Shown one piece after another: positions 44,939-55,014 of a stretch of 64,000 bases of DNA. The notes beneath the pieces were generated by a model, which was not told the DNA's origin, did not search any database, and was given only the letters and a program-made list of their open reading frames with translations. Numbering within the stretch: the first letter of the stretch is position 1; each line of letters opens with the position of its first letter. Both the position numbers and the translations under genes were made by a program. The stretch covers positions 19,659 through 83,658 of the forward strand of contig JBLHRR010000007.1 of NCBI GenBank assembly GCA_047626155.1, in the 5' to 3' direction. The stretch is from CALGLS01 sp047626155 (GTDB lineage: Bacteria > Bacteroidota > Bacteroidia > Chitinophagales > Saprospiraceae).

Positions 44939-45245
44939 TTGCTCAATCTTTCTTTCCCTTTTGCATTGCCCTATTTAGTGTATTTTTAAACACAGAGCCC
45001 ACTTTCGTAATAGTACATATAGAAACTTCCTTTCAGCAATTCTTACAAAGTTCACAGTTAGCTGGTTTTAGAAGCCGGTCTTGAATAAAGAAGCTGAGCT
45101 TGAAAAGAACCATCTTCCTGTTATCTTATCCTAACAATTATTTCCCATAACTCATTCCCTATTTTTTCGTATCATTACGATCTAAACAAAATCGTCTTGA
45201 CAAACGTTGAAAACACGGAACTTGTCAGAGAATCAATCATACAAT

Positions 45246-47270
45246 ATGTCTACACCATACCCACATCTCCTTCGTCCACTTGATCTTGGTTTTACAGAAT
45301 TAAAAAACCGAGTCCTCATGGGCTCTATGCACACCGGTCTTGAAGAAACCCAAAACGGTTTTCACAAAATGGCCACTTATTTTGCAGAGCGCGCTAGTGG
45401 AGGTGTTGGACTAATTGTAACGGGAGGGATTGCTCCTAATCGCGCAGGCTGGGTTTCTCCCTTTACTGCCAAGTTAAGTACTAAAAAAGAAGCTGTCCAG
45501 CACAAAAAGGTAACGGCAGCAGTTCATGAAGCGGGGGGTAAAATCTGTATGCAAATACTGCATACCGGACGTTATGCTTATCATCCTTTTGGGGTAGCTC
45601 CTTCCGGATTGAAAGCACCGATCAGTCCTTTTAAACCTTGGGTACTTAGTCAAGGTGGAATAAAAAGTACGATTAAGGCATTTGTGAAATCAGCTCAATT
45701 GGCAAAAGAAGCGGGCTATGACGGTGTGGAAATAATGGGTTCTGAAGGTTACTTAATTAATCAATTCATTGTATCGAAAACCAATAAGAGAACAGACCAA
45801 TGGGGTGGTTCTTACGAAAATAGAATTCGCTTCCCATTAGAAATTGTCAGACAGGTACGCGAGGCGGTAGGCCCGGAATTCATCCTGATCTATCGTTTGT
45901 CAATGTTAGACTTGGTTGATGATGGAAGTACCTGGGAAGAGGTCGTTCAGCTAGCGCAAAAAATAGAAGCAGCAGGAGCGACGATAATTAACACTGGAAT
46001 CGGCTGGCACGAGGCTCGCATTCCTACGATTGCAACAATGGTCCCACGTGGCGGATTCAGCTGGGTGACCAAGCGGATGATGGGCGAAGTAAATATCCCA
46101 TTAATCACCACCAACAGAATTAATACCCCCGAGATTGCAGAAAAAATACTAGCAGATAATCACGCAGATATGGTCTCCATGGCTCGTCCATTTTTGGCGG
46201 ATGCCGAATTTGTAAAAAAGGCAATGGAGAATAGAGCGGACGAAATCAACACCTGCATCGGTTGCAACCAGGCCTGTCTGGATCATGTTTTTCAAAAGCA
46301 AACTTCGAGTTGTTTGGTTAACCCCAGAGCTTGCCATGAAACGGAGTTGATTTACACGCCAGCTACTAAAAAGAAGAAACTAGCAGTGGTAGGAGCAGGA
46401 CCAGGTGGACTGGCTTTCGCAACCATCGCCGCAGAACGTGGACATACTGTTGACCTATTTGATGCTGCCACAGAAATCGGTGGTCAGTTCAACATGGCCA
46501 AGAAAATTCCTGGTAAAGAAGAGTTCTATGAAACGGTTCGTTACTTCAATCGACAAATAGAATTGACAGGTGTTAATTTGAATTTGAATAAAAAAGTAAA
46601 TGCAGAAGAATTGTTAGCAGGAGGTTATGATGAAATCGTTTTAGCTACAGGTGTAACCCCACGTCAAATCGATATCCCAGGGATAGACCACCCCAAAGTA
46701 TTGTCTTATGTAGATGTATTAAGGCATGAAAAACCAGTTGGGAAATCAGTAGCCGTCATCGGAGCAGGTGGAATTGGGTTTGATGTTGCTGAGTTTTTAG
46801 TACATCAAGGCAAATCTCCAAGCCTTGAAGTCGACCTCTTTATGAAAGAGTGGGGCGTTGATAAATCCTACGATGGCCGAGGTGGTCTGATGACCGCCGA
46901 ACCAGAAGCACCGGCTCGCGAAGTATTCCTTCTTCAGCGTCGTTCAGGGAAACCTGGTGCTGGTCTTGGAAAAACAACCGGATGGATTCATCGTAGCGCC
47001 TTGAAGATGAAAAAAGTAAAGATGCTGAGTAATTGCAACTACGAAAAAATAGATGATGAAGGTTTGCATTTAACGATTGGAAAGGAGTACAAAGTTATGC
47101 CAGTAGATAATGTCATCATCTGCGCGGGGCAGGTACCGATGAAAGAGTTGGAAGCGCCTTTATTGGCTAAAGGACTGAAGGTTCATTTGATTGGGGGAGC
47201 GGCTGAGGCTAGAGAGTTGGATGCGAAGATGGCTATTGAGCAAGCGGCGAAGTTGGCGGCGGAGATGTAA
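45246..47270 (+). CDS. NADH:flavin oxidoreductase / 2,4-dienoyl-CoA reductase-type enzyme
   Basis: 674 residues from ATG 45246 (MSTPYPHLLRPLDLGF); an ATG 13 codons upstream adds unconserved residues. An old-yellow-enzyme-like FMN barrel (about 1-330; LKNRVLMGSMHTGLEE, GYDGVEIMGSEGYLINQF) is followed by a 4Fe-4S cluster site in CIGCNQACLDHV with a last Cys in SCLVNPRA. The FAD/NAD domains follow (VVGAGPGGLAFATIAA; VAVIGAGGIGFDVAEFL). This is the FadH layout, which removes cis double bonds during beta-oxidation of unsaturated fatty acids. The family also includes other enoate reductases, so the physiological substrate is inferred. Confidence 0.9.
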   Translation: MSTPYPHLLRPLDLGFTELKNRVLMGSMHTGLEETQNGFHKMATYFAERASGGVGLIVTGGIAPNRAGWVSPFTAKLSTKKEAVQHKKVTAAVHEAGGKICMQILHTGRYAYHPFGVAPSGLKAPISPFKPWVLSQGGIKSTIKAFVKSAQLAKEAGYDGVEIMGSEGYLINQFIVSKTNKRTDQWGGSYENRIRFPLEIVRQVREAVGPEFILIYRLSMLDLVDDGSTWEEVVQLAQKIEAAGATIINTGIGWHEARIPTIATMVPRGGFSWVTKRMMGEVNIPLITTNRINTPEIAEKILADNHADMVSMARPFLADAEFVKKAMENRADEINTCIGCNQACLDHVFQKQTSSCLVNPRACHETELIYTPATKKKKLAVVGAGPGGLAFATIAAERGHTVDLFDAATEIGGQFNMAKKIPGKEEFYETVRYFNRQIELTGVNLNLNKKVNAEELLAGGYDEIVLATGVTPRQIDIPGIDHPKVLSYVDVLRHEKPVGKSVAVIGAGGIGFDVAEFLVHQGKSPSLEVDLFMKEWGVDKSYDGRGGLMTAEPEAPAREVFLLQRRSGKPGAGLGKTTGWIHRSALKMKKVKMLSNCNYEKIDDEGLHLTIGKEYKVMPVDNVIICAGQVPMKELEAPLLAKGLKVHLIGGAAEARELDAKMAIEQAAKLAAEM

Positions 47271-47273
47271 AGA

Positions 47274-47450
47274 GGTAACCGCCACGGCGCTACGAAAGCG
47301 CTACGTTTTTCTTGGAAGGTTTGCTTCTCGCTTCGCTTGAATTTTTTATAAACACAAAGAGCACGAAGATGAAGAAACATAAAGTCTCCCCGCAGCCCTG
47401 CAAGGGCGATGTACATTAGCATAGGACTTCAGTTCTATGCTAATGTACAT
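47274..47450. repeat. REP-like palindromic repeat, family 3, copy 2, with 20-bp hairpin
   Basis: It starts with GGTAACCGCCACGGCGCTACG. Near its end, GCCCT-GCA-AGGGC is followed by a hairpin of 20 pairs with a 2-base loop (47409-47428 with 47431-47450), one of them G-U. The motif order matches 28181-28256. It sits between convergent fadH-like and acyltransferase genes and may also terminate both transcripts. Confidence 0.7.
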
Positions 47451-47466
47451 CTAAAAAGCCGCATAT

Positions 47467-48342
47467 CTAGACATCTACAAAACGATGTTTCCACCTCCGA
47501 TGCGACCACAACCAATTCTCCGGTTTTCGTAAAATGATCTCTTCCAATTTTTCCATATACAAGTCTGTGATTTCCCCCTCAGCACAGTGCTCCGGATGAT
47601 CTTCCAATAGATGTAAGGTGATTTCATAAAAGCCGCGTTTGACTCTTTGTTGTTCCCCGAAGACGACGGGATAGCCTGTTTTGCGGGAGTAGTAATCTGC
47701 TCCGTGGAGGCAGGCTGTTTTTTGTCCTAGGAAATCTACCCAGTGGGCTCGTTTCGTATTTGATGGACTTTGATCCATAATGAAAACATAAGCGGTTAGC
47801 CGATCTTTAAAATCCTCGAAAGCTTGGGCTGTGTTTTTCATTACGACGGTGCTCACTTTTTCGAAGACCCGTGAGCCTTGGATGTAATGATTGACATGCG
47901 GGTTTTTTATGGGCGCGGTAATACCGAGGGTGTGGTGTTGGATTTGTAAGCCGGTGGCCTGCGGGCCCCATTCCCAGTTGCCGTAATGACAAGCTACAAT
48001 AAAAACAGAGCGCTTACTATCGTAAATGTCGTCTAGCAGCTCTGGGTTTAAAATTTTGTAACGGCGAATGCATTCTGTTCCACTTAAACTCAGACCTTTA
48101 ATCCCTTCAAATAAGACATCGCAAAGGTTGCCGTATGCGCCCCAAATTAACTGCTGAATTTCTTCAGCTGACTTTTCAGGGAAGGCCAATTCTAAATTGC
48201 TCTTGATTACTTTGTAGCGATACTTGATGACGTAGTAAAACAAAAAACGAAGGCCATCTGATAGCCAGTACAAAAGCCGAAAGGGGATTAGTGAAAATAG
48301 GAAGATGAAAACCCGAAGGATATAGTAGGTTAGTCTTTGCAT
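47467..48342 (-). CDS. Lysophospholipid/lipid A acyltransferase (LpxL/HtrB family)
   Basis: 291 residues with one N-terminal membrane helix (YILRVFIFLFSLIPFRLLYWLSD). The family HX4(D/E) catalytic motif is HYGNWE (about 120), and MDQSP and GYPVVFGEQQ further on match the LpxL/HtrB pattern. It should act on the inner leaflet of the inner membrane, adding a secondary acyl chain to lipid A or a related lipid. It is convergent with the FadH-type gene and divergent from the GH92 gene. Exact acceptor and acyl chain unknown. Confidence 0.9.
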   Translation of the reverse strand: MQRLTYYILRVFIFLFSLIPFRLLYWLSDGLRFLFYYVIKYRYKVIKSNLELAFPEKSAEEIQQLIWGAYGNLCDVLFEGIKGLSLSGTECIRRYKILNPELLDDIYDSKRSVFIVACHYGNWEWGPQATGLQIQHHTLGITAPIKNPHVNHYIQGSRVFEKVSTVVMKNTAQAFEDFKDRLTAYVFIMDQSPSNTKRAHWVDFLGQKTACLHGADYYSRKTGYPVVFGEQQRVKRGFYEITLHLLEDHPEHCAEGEITDLYMEKLEEIILRKPENWLWSHRRWKHRFVDV

Positions 48343-48370
48343 TAAAAATATTGATTCAGAACTTATTTTG

Positions 48371-48378
48371 TACTTTGC
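48371..48378 (+). promoter_or_regulatory. Putative -7-like promoter box of the GH92 gene
   Basis: TACTTTGC, one position off TAnnTTTG, lies about 120 bases ahead of the chosen GH92 start codon at 48501. Low weight. Confidence 0.25.
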
Positions 48379-48500
48379 CGAAAGTTAGATGTTTAGTTCT
48401 ATACAAAAAACAATTTGAGCATTTATATGCTACATCTAATTTTTTTTGTTTTCTTACTTTGATCTTCTGGCCTTCTACCTTTATAATTTTAAATAAAAAA

Positions 48501-51470
48501 ATGAAATATATTACCATCCTTTGTCTTTTTATTGGCCTGTTATTTTCGGCCTGTAAAGAAAACGAAAAGACGACTACCATCACGAACAACAACACATTAA
48601 AAAGTTATAACAGCTTAACAGACTACGTCAACCCCTTTATCGGGACGGGTGGGCATGGACATACTTTTCCCGGAGCAACAATGCCTTTCGGAATGGTACA
48701 ACTTAGCCCGGATACCCGCCTTACGGGTTGGGATGGTTGTGGTGGTTATCACTACACGGATAGTATTGTCTATGGATTTAGTCATACACACTTGAGTGGA
48801 ACGGGTGTACCCGATTATGGCGATATTTTATTGATGCCTGTTTTGGAATCCGACCTGCATATGGAGAACGGAGCAGATGGGGAAGTAGGTTATAAATCAC
48901 CCTTTTCAAAAAGCAAAGAAATTGCAGAAGCAGGGTATTACCAAACGCATTTGGATCGCTATGATATAGATGTAAGACTAACAGCAAGTACACGTGCAGG
49001 AATGCATGAGTACAACTTTCCAAAGGACAGAGGGAACGGCGTTGTTATAGTGGACTTGGAACACAGAGATGAAGTGTTGAAAAGCTCTTTCGAGAAAATC
49101 AATAACAGAGAAGTGGCCGGTAGCAGAATCTCCAACGCATGGGCGCGCGAACAACATGTCTATTTTGTTATTCAATTTTCCAAGGACATCACTAAGGTAG
49201 CAGACCGCGAAAGTCAGAATGGATCTGTCCATGCTTTAAGCTTTGATACCTCAGACGGAGAATCATTGTTGGCGAAAGTTGGAATATCTGCGGTGAGCAT
49301 AGAAGGTGCCCGTAAAAACCTGGAAGCAGAAATGCCTGATTTTAATTTTGAAAAGTATAAAAAAGCAGCGCAGTCCGCTTGGGAAAAACAACTCGCAAAA
49401 ATAGAGGTAGAAGGCGGAACGGAAGAGGAACGAACCATTTTTTATACCGCACTTTATCACACGATGGTTGTGCCAAATATCTATCAGGATGTTGATGGTC
49501 AATATCGAGGGATGGATTTAAAAGTGCATAAAGATGAAGAGGATAATCATACGCATTACACTGTCTTTTCGCTTTGGGATACTTACCGGGCTGCCAATCC
49601 TTTATATACTTTAATTGAGCCAACTCGTACCAACGACTTTATCAGCACCCTTCTTGATGGCTATGAAAAAGGAGGCATCCTTCCTATCTGGGAATTGAGT
49701 GGAAATTACACCGGTTGTATGATCGGTTATCACGCGATTCCTGTGATCGCAGATGCTTATAAAAAAGGTATTAGGAACTACGATACTAAACTTGCATTAA
49801 AGGCGATGCAACATTCTGCTACACAGGATCATTTGGGACTGGAAGCTTACAAAGAGTTGGGTTATATTCCCGCAGAAAGAGAGTCAGAATCCGTTTCTAA
49901 AACACTGGAATACGCCTATGATGACTGGTGTATTGCTCAAATGGCAAAAGAAATGGGAGAGGAGAAGGTCTACGAAGAATACATCAAACGTGCGCAGTAT
50001 TATAAAAACATTTATGACCCCCAAACGGGCTTCATGCGCTCTAAAAATAACAACAGCTGGGTCGAACCTTTTGATCCGACAGAAGTTAATTTTCACTTTA
50101 CGGAAGCAAATTGTTGGCAATATAGTTTTTATGTCCCTCAGGATGTAGATGGATTGGCGCAAAGCCTAGGTGGAAATAAAGCACTGGAGGCAAAATTGGA
50201 TGAATTGTTTACAACTAGTTCTGAGACCTCAGGCCGTGATCAAGTGGACATCACTGGTCTCGTAGGACAATATGCACACGGTAACGAACCGAGTCACCAT
50301 ATGGCCTACTTATACAACTATGTAGAGACCCCTTGGAAAACCCAGGAAATGGTTCGTCGACTAATGGATGAAATGTACCACAACCTACCAGATGGCCTTT
50401 CAGGAAACGAAGATTGTGGACAAATGTCAGCCTGGTATGTATTGAGTTCCATGGGCTTCTATCCGGTAACCCCAGCGAGTAATACCTATGTTATTGGGTC
50501 GCCTGTTTTTGATAAGGTAACTGTTAATTTAGAGAATGGTAAGCACATTGTTATAAACGCAAATAATAATGGCGCTAAAAATGTTTACGTCCAATCTTTG
50601 CAGGTGAATGGATCAGCATATGAGAAAACCTATATCAATCACGAAGACTTGGCGAATGGTGCAGAACTCACTTTTGAAATGGGCTCAGTGCCAAATAAAA
50701 AATGGGGAGCTTCCGATGAAGCAGCACCGACTAGTGCTATTAAAGAGCACTTAATAATGCCTTTGCCTTTTGTAGCAGAAGGAAGTCGTGTCTTCAAAAA
50801 AGAAACGATTATCTCTCTGAACAGTAAGGAAGAAGATGTTACGATTTATTATACAATGGATGGCTCCAAACCAACAGCAAAATCGGCAGAATATAAAAAG
50901 TCATTGCCTATTAAAGAAACAACAATGATGTCTTTTTTCGCACGGAAGAAAGGACTGCCAGATTCCAAAGTAGTTACGGCTACATTTATGAAAATACACG
51001 AGGAACGTTCTATAGAATTGAAAACAAAATATGCATCGCCGTATTCCGCAAGTGGTAATGATGCTCTGATCGATTTGCTTCGCGGTGGAAGTGATTTTAG
51101 AACAGGAACGTGGCAGGGATACGAGGGGAAAGATCTGGATGCTACGGTTGATTTAGGTTCTGTGTTGGATCTGAAAACCATAGCCTTGAGTTGTTTGCAA
51201 GATCAGAACTCCTGGATATTTATGCCTACTGAAGTTCAATACGAGACTTCTGTAGATGGAAAAAAATTCAAAGCATTGGGAACCTATGTAAATGAAATTG
51301 ATCGAAAGGAAGATGGAAGTATTATTCAAAGTTTTGAAATTATAGCCAATACAAGGGCACGCTATATTCGGGTGAAAGCATATAATGCAGGTCTGGTTCC
51401 TAATTGGCATAAAGGAGCAGGTGGAAAATCGTGGTTATTTGCTGATGAAATTTTAGTAACAACTAAGTAG
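48501..51470 (+). CDS. GH92-family alpha-mannosidase lipoprotein
   Basis: 989 residues from ATG 48501, preferred because it opens straight into a lipoprotein signal (MKYITILCLFIGLLFSACK, Cys18); a longer in-frame start lacks one. The GH92 N-terminal domain shows VNPFIGTGGHGHTFPGATMPFGMVQ, GWDGCGGYHYTDSIVYGFSHTHLSGTG and the later catalytic region GNEDCGQMSAWYVLSSMGFYPVTP. A chitobiase/beta-hexosaminidase C-terminal-type segment (about 770-830) and an F5/8 type C-like segment (about 850-985) follow. GH92 enzymes are exo-acting, calcium-dependent mannosidases on N-glycans and yeast mannan. A glycosylasparaginase gene lies downstream. Confidence 0.93.
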   Translation: MKYITILCLFIGLLFSACKENEKTTTITNNNTLKSYNSLTDYVNPFIGTGGHGHTFPGATMPFGMVQLSPDTRLTGWDGCGGYHYTDSIVYGFSHTHLSGTGVPDYGDILLMPVLESDLHMENGADGEVGYKSPFSKSKEIAEAGYYQTHLDRYDIDVRLTASTRAGMHEYNFPKDRGNGVVIVDLEHRDEVLKSSFEKINNREVAGSRISNAWAREQHVYFVIQFSKDITKVADRESQNGSVHALSFDTSDGESLLAKVGISAVSIEGARKNLEAEMPDFNFEKYKKAAQSAWEKQLAKIEVEGGTEEERTIFYTALYHTMVVPNIYQDVDGQYRGMDLKVHKDEEDNHTHYTVFSLWDTYRAANPLYTLIEPTRTNDFISTLLDGYEKGGILPIWELSGNYTGCMIGYHAIPVIADAYKKGIRNYDTKLALKAMQHSATQDHLGLEAYKELGYIPAERESESVSKTLEYAYDDWCIAQMAKEMGEEKVYEEYIKRAQYYKNIYDPQTGFMRSKNNNSWVEPFDPTEVNFHFTEANCWQYSFYVPQDVDGLAQSLGGNKALEAKLDELFTTSSETSGRDQVDITGLVGQYAHGNEPSHHMAYLYNYVETPWKTQEMVRRLMDEMYHNLPDGLSGNEDCGQMSAWYVLSSMGFYPVTPASNTYVIGSPVFDKVTVNLENGKHIVINANNNGAKNVYVQSLQVNGSAYEKTYINHEDLANGAELTFEMGSVPNKKWGASDEAAPTSAIKEHLIMPLPFVAEGSRVFKKETIISLNSKEEDVTIYYTMDGSKPTAKSAEYKKSLPIKETTMMSFFARKKGLPDSKVVTATFMKIHEERSIELKTKYASPYSASGNDALIDLLRGGSDFRTGTWQGYEGKDLDATVDLGSVLDLKTIALSCLQDQNSWIFMPTEVQYETSVDGKKFKALGTYVNEIDRKEDGSIIQSFEIIANTRARYIRVKAYNAGLVPNWHKGAGGKSWLFADEILVTTK

Positions 51471-51758
51471 ATTCTACAAGCCCCTTTATTTGACAAATGA
51501 CGGGGTTCCTCAAAAAAAAATAAAAAGTGATTGTAGTGCAACGAAAGGAAATATTGAAAATCTATTTGGGGAACTATAAAAATATGAAATTCGTCAAAGA
51601 ATCACAAGTCCTTAATTGAACCTGTATTATTTACGAATCTAAGTATTTTATATTAGTTTTACGTTGTTCATAACCACGTATAAAGACAGTGCAAAAGCTA
51701 CAAGTATAAAGTAGGAAAGTTATTATTCACTGACTCCTTAGCACAAAAAACTAAACAC

Positions 51759-52739
51759 ATGTTCTCCAGAAGAAAATTTTTAAATCGGAGTTTCTTCGGT
51801 TCCTTAGGTCTTTCGCTCGGAAGTTTTTCGGCCTGCTCTCCAGCAACAGCTGATGCAAAAAAAGGAAAGCCTGTAGCTATCCGGCCTCAAGTGATTGCTA
51901 CTTGGCCAAATCCAGGTGCAATAGAGGCAGCATGGAAAGTAATCAATGCAGGAGGAACTGCTTTGGATTCAGTAGAGCAAGGTGCACGTGTACCAGAGAG
52001 CAACGAAAAAGACATGTCTGTTGGATATGGCGGACGTCCGGATCGGGAAGGAAAAGTAACCTTAGATGCTTGCATCATGGATTCGAAAGGCAATGCAGGA
52101 TCTGTTTGCTATTTAGAAGAAATAAAACATCCGGTGTCCGTTGCCCGAATGGTAATGGAAAAAACGCCGCATGTAATATTAGCAGGGAAGGGCGCTCAGC
52201 AATTTGCTTTGGAGAATGGGTTCAAAAAAGAGAATTTATTGACAGAAGCCTCAAAAAAAGAATGGGAAGAATGGTTGAAAGAGTCGAAGTATAAACCTAT
52301 TATAAATATTGAAAATCACGACACCATCGGTATTTTGGCCATCGATAAAAATGGTGATTTGTCCGGTGCTTGTACGACCAGTGGTATGGCTTACAAACTC
52401 AGTGGTCGTGTAGGGGATTCTCCTATTATTGGTGCTGGTCTTTATGTTGATAATGAAGTGGGTGCTGCAACGGCTACTGGAGTAGGAGAGGCCGTGCTCA
52501 AGTCATTAGGTTCCTTCTTAGTCGTTGAATTAATGCGGCAAGGAAGAAGCCCACAAGAAGCCTGTGAAGAGGCAGTAATGCGTATTGTTAAAAAACAAGC
52601 TTATCAAGATATCCAGGTCGGTTTCATTGCGCTTAGCAAATCAGGCGAATACGGTGCCTACGCGATCCAACCTGGCTTTAGTTATTCCCACAAACTGACC
52701 AATTCCGAAACAGTAAAAGACGCTACTTCCTACTTATGA
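51759..52739 (+). CDS. N4-(beta-N-acetylglucosaminyl)-L-asparaginase (glycosylasparaginase)
   Basis: 326 residues. A twin-arginine-like signal (SRRKFLNRSFFG) with a Cys at FSAC suggests an exported Tat lipoprotein. The Ntn-hydrolase autocleavage site NHDTIGILAID has the nucleophile Thr, and SGRVGDSPIIGAGLYVDNEVGAATATGVGE carries the substrate-binding Arg and Asp. These match Elizabethkingia glycosylasparaginase closely. The enzyme cuts the GlcNAc-Asn bond of N-linked glycopeptides. With the neighbouring GH92 mannosidase it makes a plausible N-glycan scavenging pair, though 288 bases and probably separate promoters lie between. Confidence 0.93.
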   Translation: MFSRRKFLNRSFFGSLGLSLGSFSACSPATADAKKGKPVAIRPQVIATWPNPGAIEAAWKVINAGGTALDSVEQGARVPESNEKDMSVGYGGRPDREGKVTLDACIMDSKGNAGSVCYLEEIKHPVSVARMVMEKTPHVILAGKGAQQFALENGFKKENLLTEASKKEWEEWLKESKYKPIINIENHDTIGILAIDKNGDLSGACTTSGMAYKLSGRVGDSPIIGAGLYVDNEVGAATATGVGEAVLKSLGSFLVVELMRQGRSPQEACEEAVMRIVKKQAYQDIQVGFIALSKSGEYGAYAIQPGFSYSHKLTNSETVKDATSYL

Positions 52740-52949
52740 TAAGGTAGTTTGCTGTTCGGCGTAATAGAATATAACAAGGTGTTTACATTGGAGTGGCACT
52801 CGTTTTGCTATGTGTATGAATAGTTTATAATACATCTATTTGATTGAGCTTTAAAGCAGAACGAAAAAAACTTTTGTCATTTACTCAGTCGCTCATTAAT
52901 TTCCGGCGTCAAGATATTTCTTGCCTCCTGATTTTCAAAACCGAGAGAT

Positions 52950-53624
52950 ATGCAGATTGTAAAGATTGTCTTAGCAGACGACCACCAATTATTTATTGCC
53001 GGCCTAAAAGGCCTTCTTCAATACCAAGACGAGGACGTAATTTTTCAAGTTGTAGGAGTAGCCAATGATGGTGATCAAGCCATCGAACTTTTAAGAAGAC
53101 ATAATCCAGATGTACTTATTCTTGACCTCAATATGCCCGACCGAGATGGATTGGATATATTAGGAACGGTTCGGGAACAATTTCCTAAGTTACGTATCCT
53201 GACTTTGACAATGTATGATGATACGAAGATTGTAAAATCAGCCTTTAAAGCCGGAGTGGACGGTTATGCATTAAAGACGATTGGTAGAGATGAATTGATT
53301 AATGCAATCAATGAAGTATTAACTGGGAGAACTTATTTCGGAGAAGGTGTTCGTTTGAACGACCCACTTGAAATGATCCAAAAGAAACTGCCTAAAAAAG
53401 CAGATCCTTACGAAGATCGCTTTATCAAAAAATATAATCTCACTAAAAGAGAAATCGAAATATTGCGCTTGATTACACTAGCACTCAGTAACAAAGAAAT
53501 TGCAAAAGAGCTTTTCATCAGTGATCAAACTGTAAGCGTTCACCGTAAAAATATTATGAGAAAACTGGGAGTGAGCAATACGGCTGGTTTGATTAAAGTG
53601 GCTTACGATAATAGTTTGATTTAA
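52950..53624 (+). CDS. NarL/FixJ-family response regulator
   Basis: 224 residues. The receiver domain (about 1-125) has the acidic pair in VLADDH, phosphoacceptor Asp in LILDLNMPD (about 58) and the Thr/Lys switch residues in LTLTMYDD and GYALKT. The LuxR-type helix-turn-helix follows (about 158-215; LTKREIEILRLITLALSNKEIAKELFIS, VSVHRKNIMRKL). There is no sensor kinase gene nearby, so it is an orphan here. Target genes are unknown; the adjacent surface-protein genes are possible but unproven. Confidence 0.92.
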   Translation: MQIVKIVLADDHQLFIAGLKGLLQYQDEDVIFQVVGVANDGDQAIELLRRHNPDVLILDLNMPDRDGLDILGTVREQFPKLRILTLTMYDDTKIVKSAFKAGVDGYALKTIGRDELINAINEVLTGRTYFGEGVRLNDPLEMIQKKLPKKADPYEDRFIKKYNLTKREIEILRLITLALSNKEIAKELFISDQTVSVHRKNIMRKLGVSNTAGLIKVAYDNSLI

Positions 53625-53652
53625 AGTTCTTTGATGAATTCCGTGTTTTATA

Positions 53653-53722
53653 ATTCCTCAATAAAATTTTCAACTCTCCCTCTGTTGCGCTACAGTCGCT
53701 GTTGAATTTTTTATTGAGGAAT
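53653..53722. repeat. 22-bp inverted repeat after the response-regulator gene
   Basis: 53653-53674 and 53701-53722 pair at 20 of 22 positions around a 26-base spacer. It may be a palindromic element or part of the response-regulator terminator. Confidence 0.6.
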
Positions 53723-53844
53723 CACGTCATTTGCCAAGGAAGGATTTACACTGTATTCAATTTAAAGTAATTTTAATGTGAGTTAGTATGTACTTTTCCC
53801 TTCATTTGAGGGAACTTTTCATACTGCTATTATTTTATCTAAAT

Positions 53845-53886
53845 ACCCTCTTAATTTGTTGATTATCAATCAATTAAGAGGGTTTT
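53845..53886 (+). terminator. Strong hairpin with T tail (terminator-like)
   Basis: ACCCTCTTAATT (53845-53856) pairs perfectly with AATTAAGAGGGT (53872-53883), and inner bases TTGAT and ATCAA can extend it; TTTT follows. It lies 220 bases after the response-regulator gene. Confidence 0.75.
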
Positions 53887-53966
53887 GTATTTTTGTGAAT
53901 AATATTCAAAATAAAAATATTTATAAAATACCCTTTAGGGGGTAGGAATGGAATTGTACAATCTCC

Positions 53967-53974
53967 TATCTTTG
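53967..53974 (+). promoter_or_regulatory. Putative -7 promoter box in the 53.6-55.1 kb gap
   Basis: TATCTTTG, exact match to TAnnTTTG. If used, it would give a transcript with a leader of over 1.1 kb for the giant gene, or a separate non-coding transcript. No -33 element confirmed. Confidence 0.4.
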
Positions 53975-54639
53975 TCTTACTAATTTGAATAATATAAACT
54001 CAAACAACACATATTCATTTAAGTAGAACGTATCAAACAACATAAGTCTTCTTTTTAGAATGGCTAACATCCCATGAACTACAATCAACCGATTCTCACA
54101 AAGCTTTTATAATTTTATCTTTTCCTGATTGCTTCACACAAATAAAAGCTTTTTCCCTGGTTCTAATTGTGGTTTAATTTTTACTTTTGAAATGCTGTTA
54201 ACCACAGTATTGTCACATTGTAATTTATATATCAAAGTGTCGTGTATACTTTGTTATAGTTTCAATGTTTATTGGAAAAATTAACGAATAAAAGAATTAA
54301 TCTCATGAATAAAACATTAACCATGTTTTTGTCTGTGCTTACAGACATCAAAAAATGGCCTATGCTGCCGTCGTTACTGACTAAGCTAATCTTAAGGGCT
54401 ATTGAAGCAATTTCCATTTTCATTTTTTCTGTACCAAACACTCAGGTACAACCTCAAAGGGTGCGAACTAAGCCCGTGTTTCGGCGCAGGCCCAAGTTCT
54501 AAATTCTTTCGGCAATTTTAAAAGCAAATGTAACAAACAAGCGAGAATTAAGCATCGCAGCAACCAATTGTTAATACATTTAAACAGTCTCTAAACGGAC
54601 TAAGAATTACTGTTATATTTTGTTTTGCTAATCTGGTTT

Positions 54640-54663
54640 GTTGTGCCCTCTTTTGGGCACAAC
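54640..54663. other. Short perfect hairpin in intergenic DNA
   Basis: GTTGTGCCC (54640-54648) pairs with GGGCACAAC (54655-54663) around TCTTTT. There is no T tract behind it, so it is not a typical terminator. Role unknown. Confidence 0.45.
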
Positions 54664-54892
54664 ACTCCATGCTTGCCGGAAAAATTGCATCATTGTGTAA
54701 TGCTATTTTGAACACTATCGAAAATGTTATCTGATCATCTATTTATATATGTAATAGCTTGTCGGAAATTACAACGTAATCGTGCAGACATTTATATCTT
54801 AATATGGTATGATAACTGCATATTATCCTATGAACAGCATCAATATCAGACGCTAAGTCTGGTATTATTTTATTCCTAAAACAGACTTTAGG

Positions 54893-55014
54893 TAATAATG
54901 AAAAATTAAAGTAGACCACTGCAAGCTTTTAGTTAAAGTTAAACGACCATAAAGGTAGATTGCTTTAGCTAAATGATTGACTGTATAGTGGTTTAAATTA
55001 TTTTTTGTCTAACA
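54893..55014 (+). repeat. Structured interspersed element, family 1, copy 3
   Basis: About 122 bases. The outer stem pairs 54912-54920 (TAGACCACT) with 54987-54995 (AGTGGTTTA) with one G-U. The inner stem pairs 54928-54938 with 54963-54973 with one U-G, around TAAACGACCATAAAGGTAG. It ends about 80 bases before the start of the 2275-residue surface-protein gene. Its base changes relative to copies 1 and 2 keep both stems paired. Confidence 0.75.

Noticed and set aside
30625..51604. Shared 17-base word AATTCGTCAAAGAATCA at 30625-30641 and 51588-51604, both upstream of exported-protein genes.
   Set aside because: Only two copies, no shared flanks, and a match of this length is not far from chance in AT-rich DNA of this size.
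54272..54502. Open frame of 76 residues (65 from an internal ATG at about 54305) in the long gap before the giant surface-protein gene.
   Set aside because: It has a hydrophobic middle and basic tail but no recognised family, no clear ribosome binding signal, and lies in AT-rich non-coding DNA. It could be a small protein, but the sequence alone does not support it.
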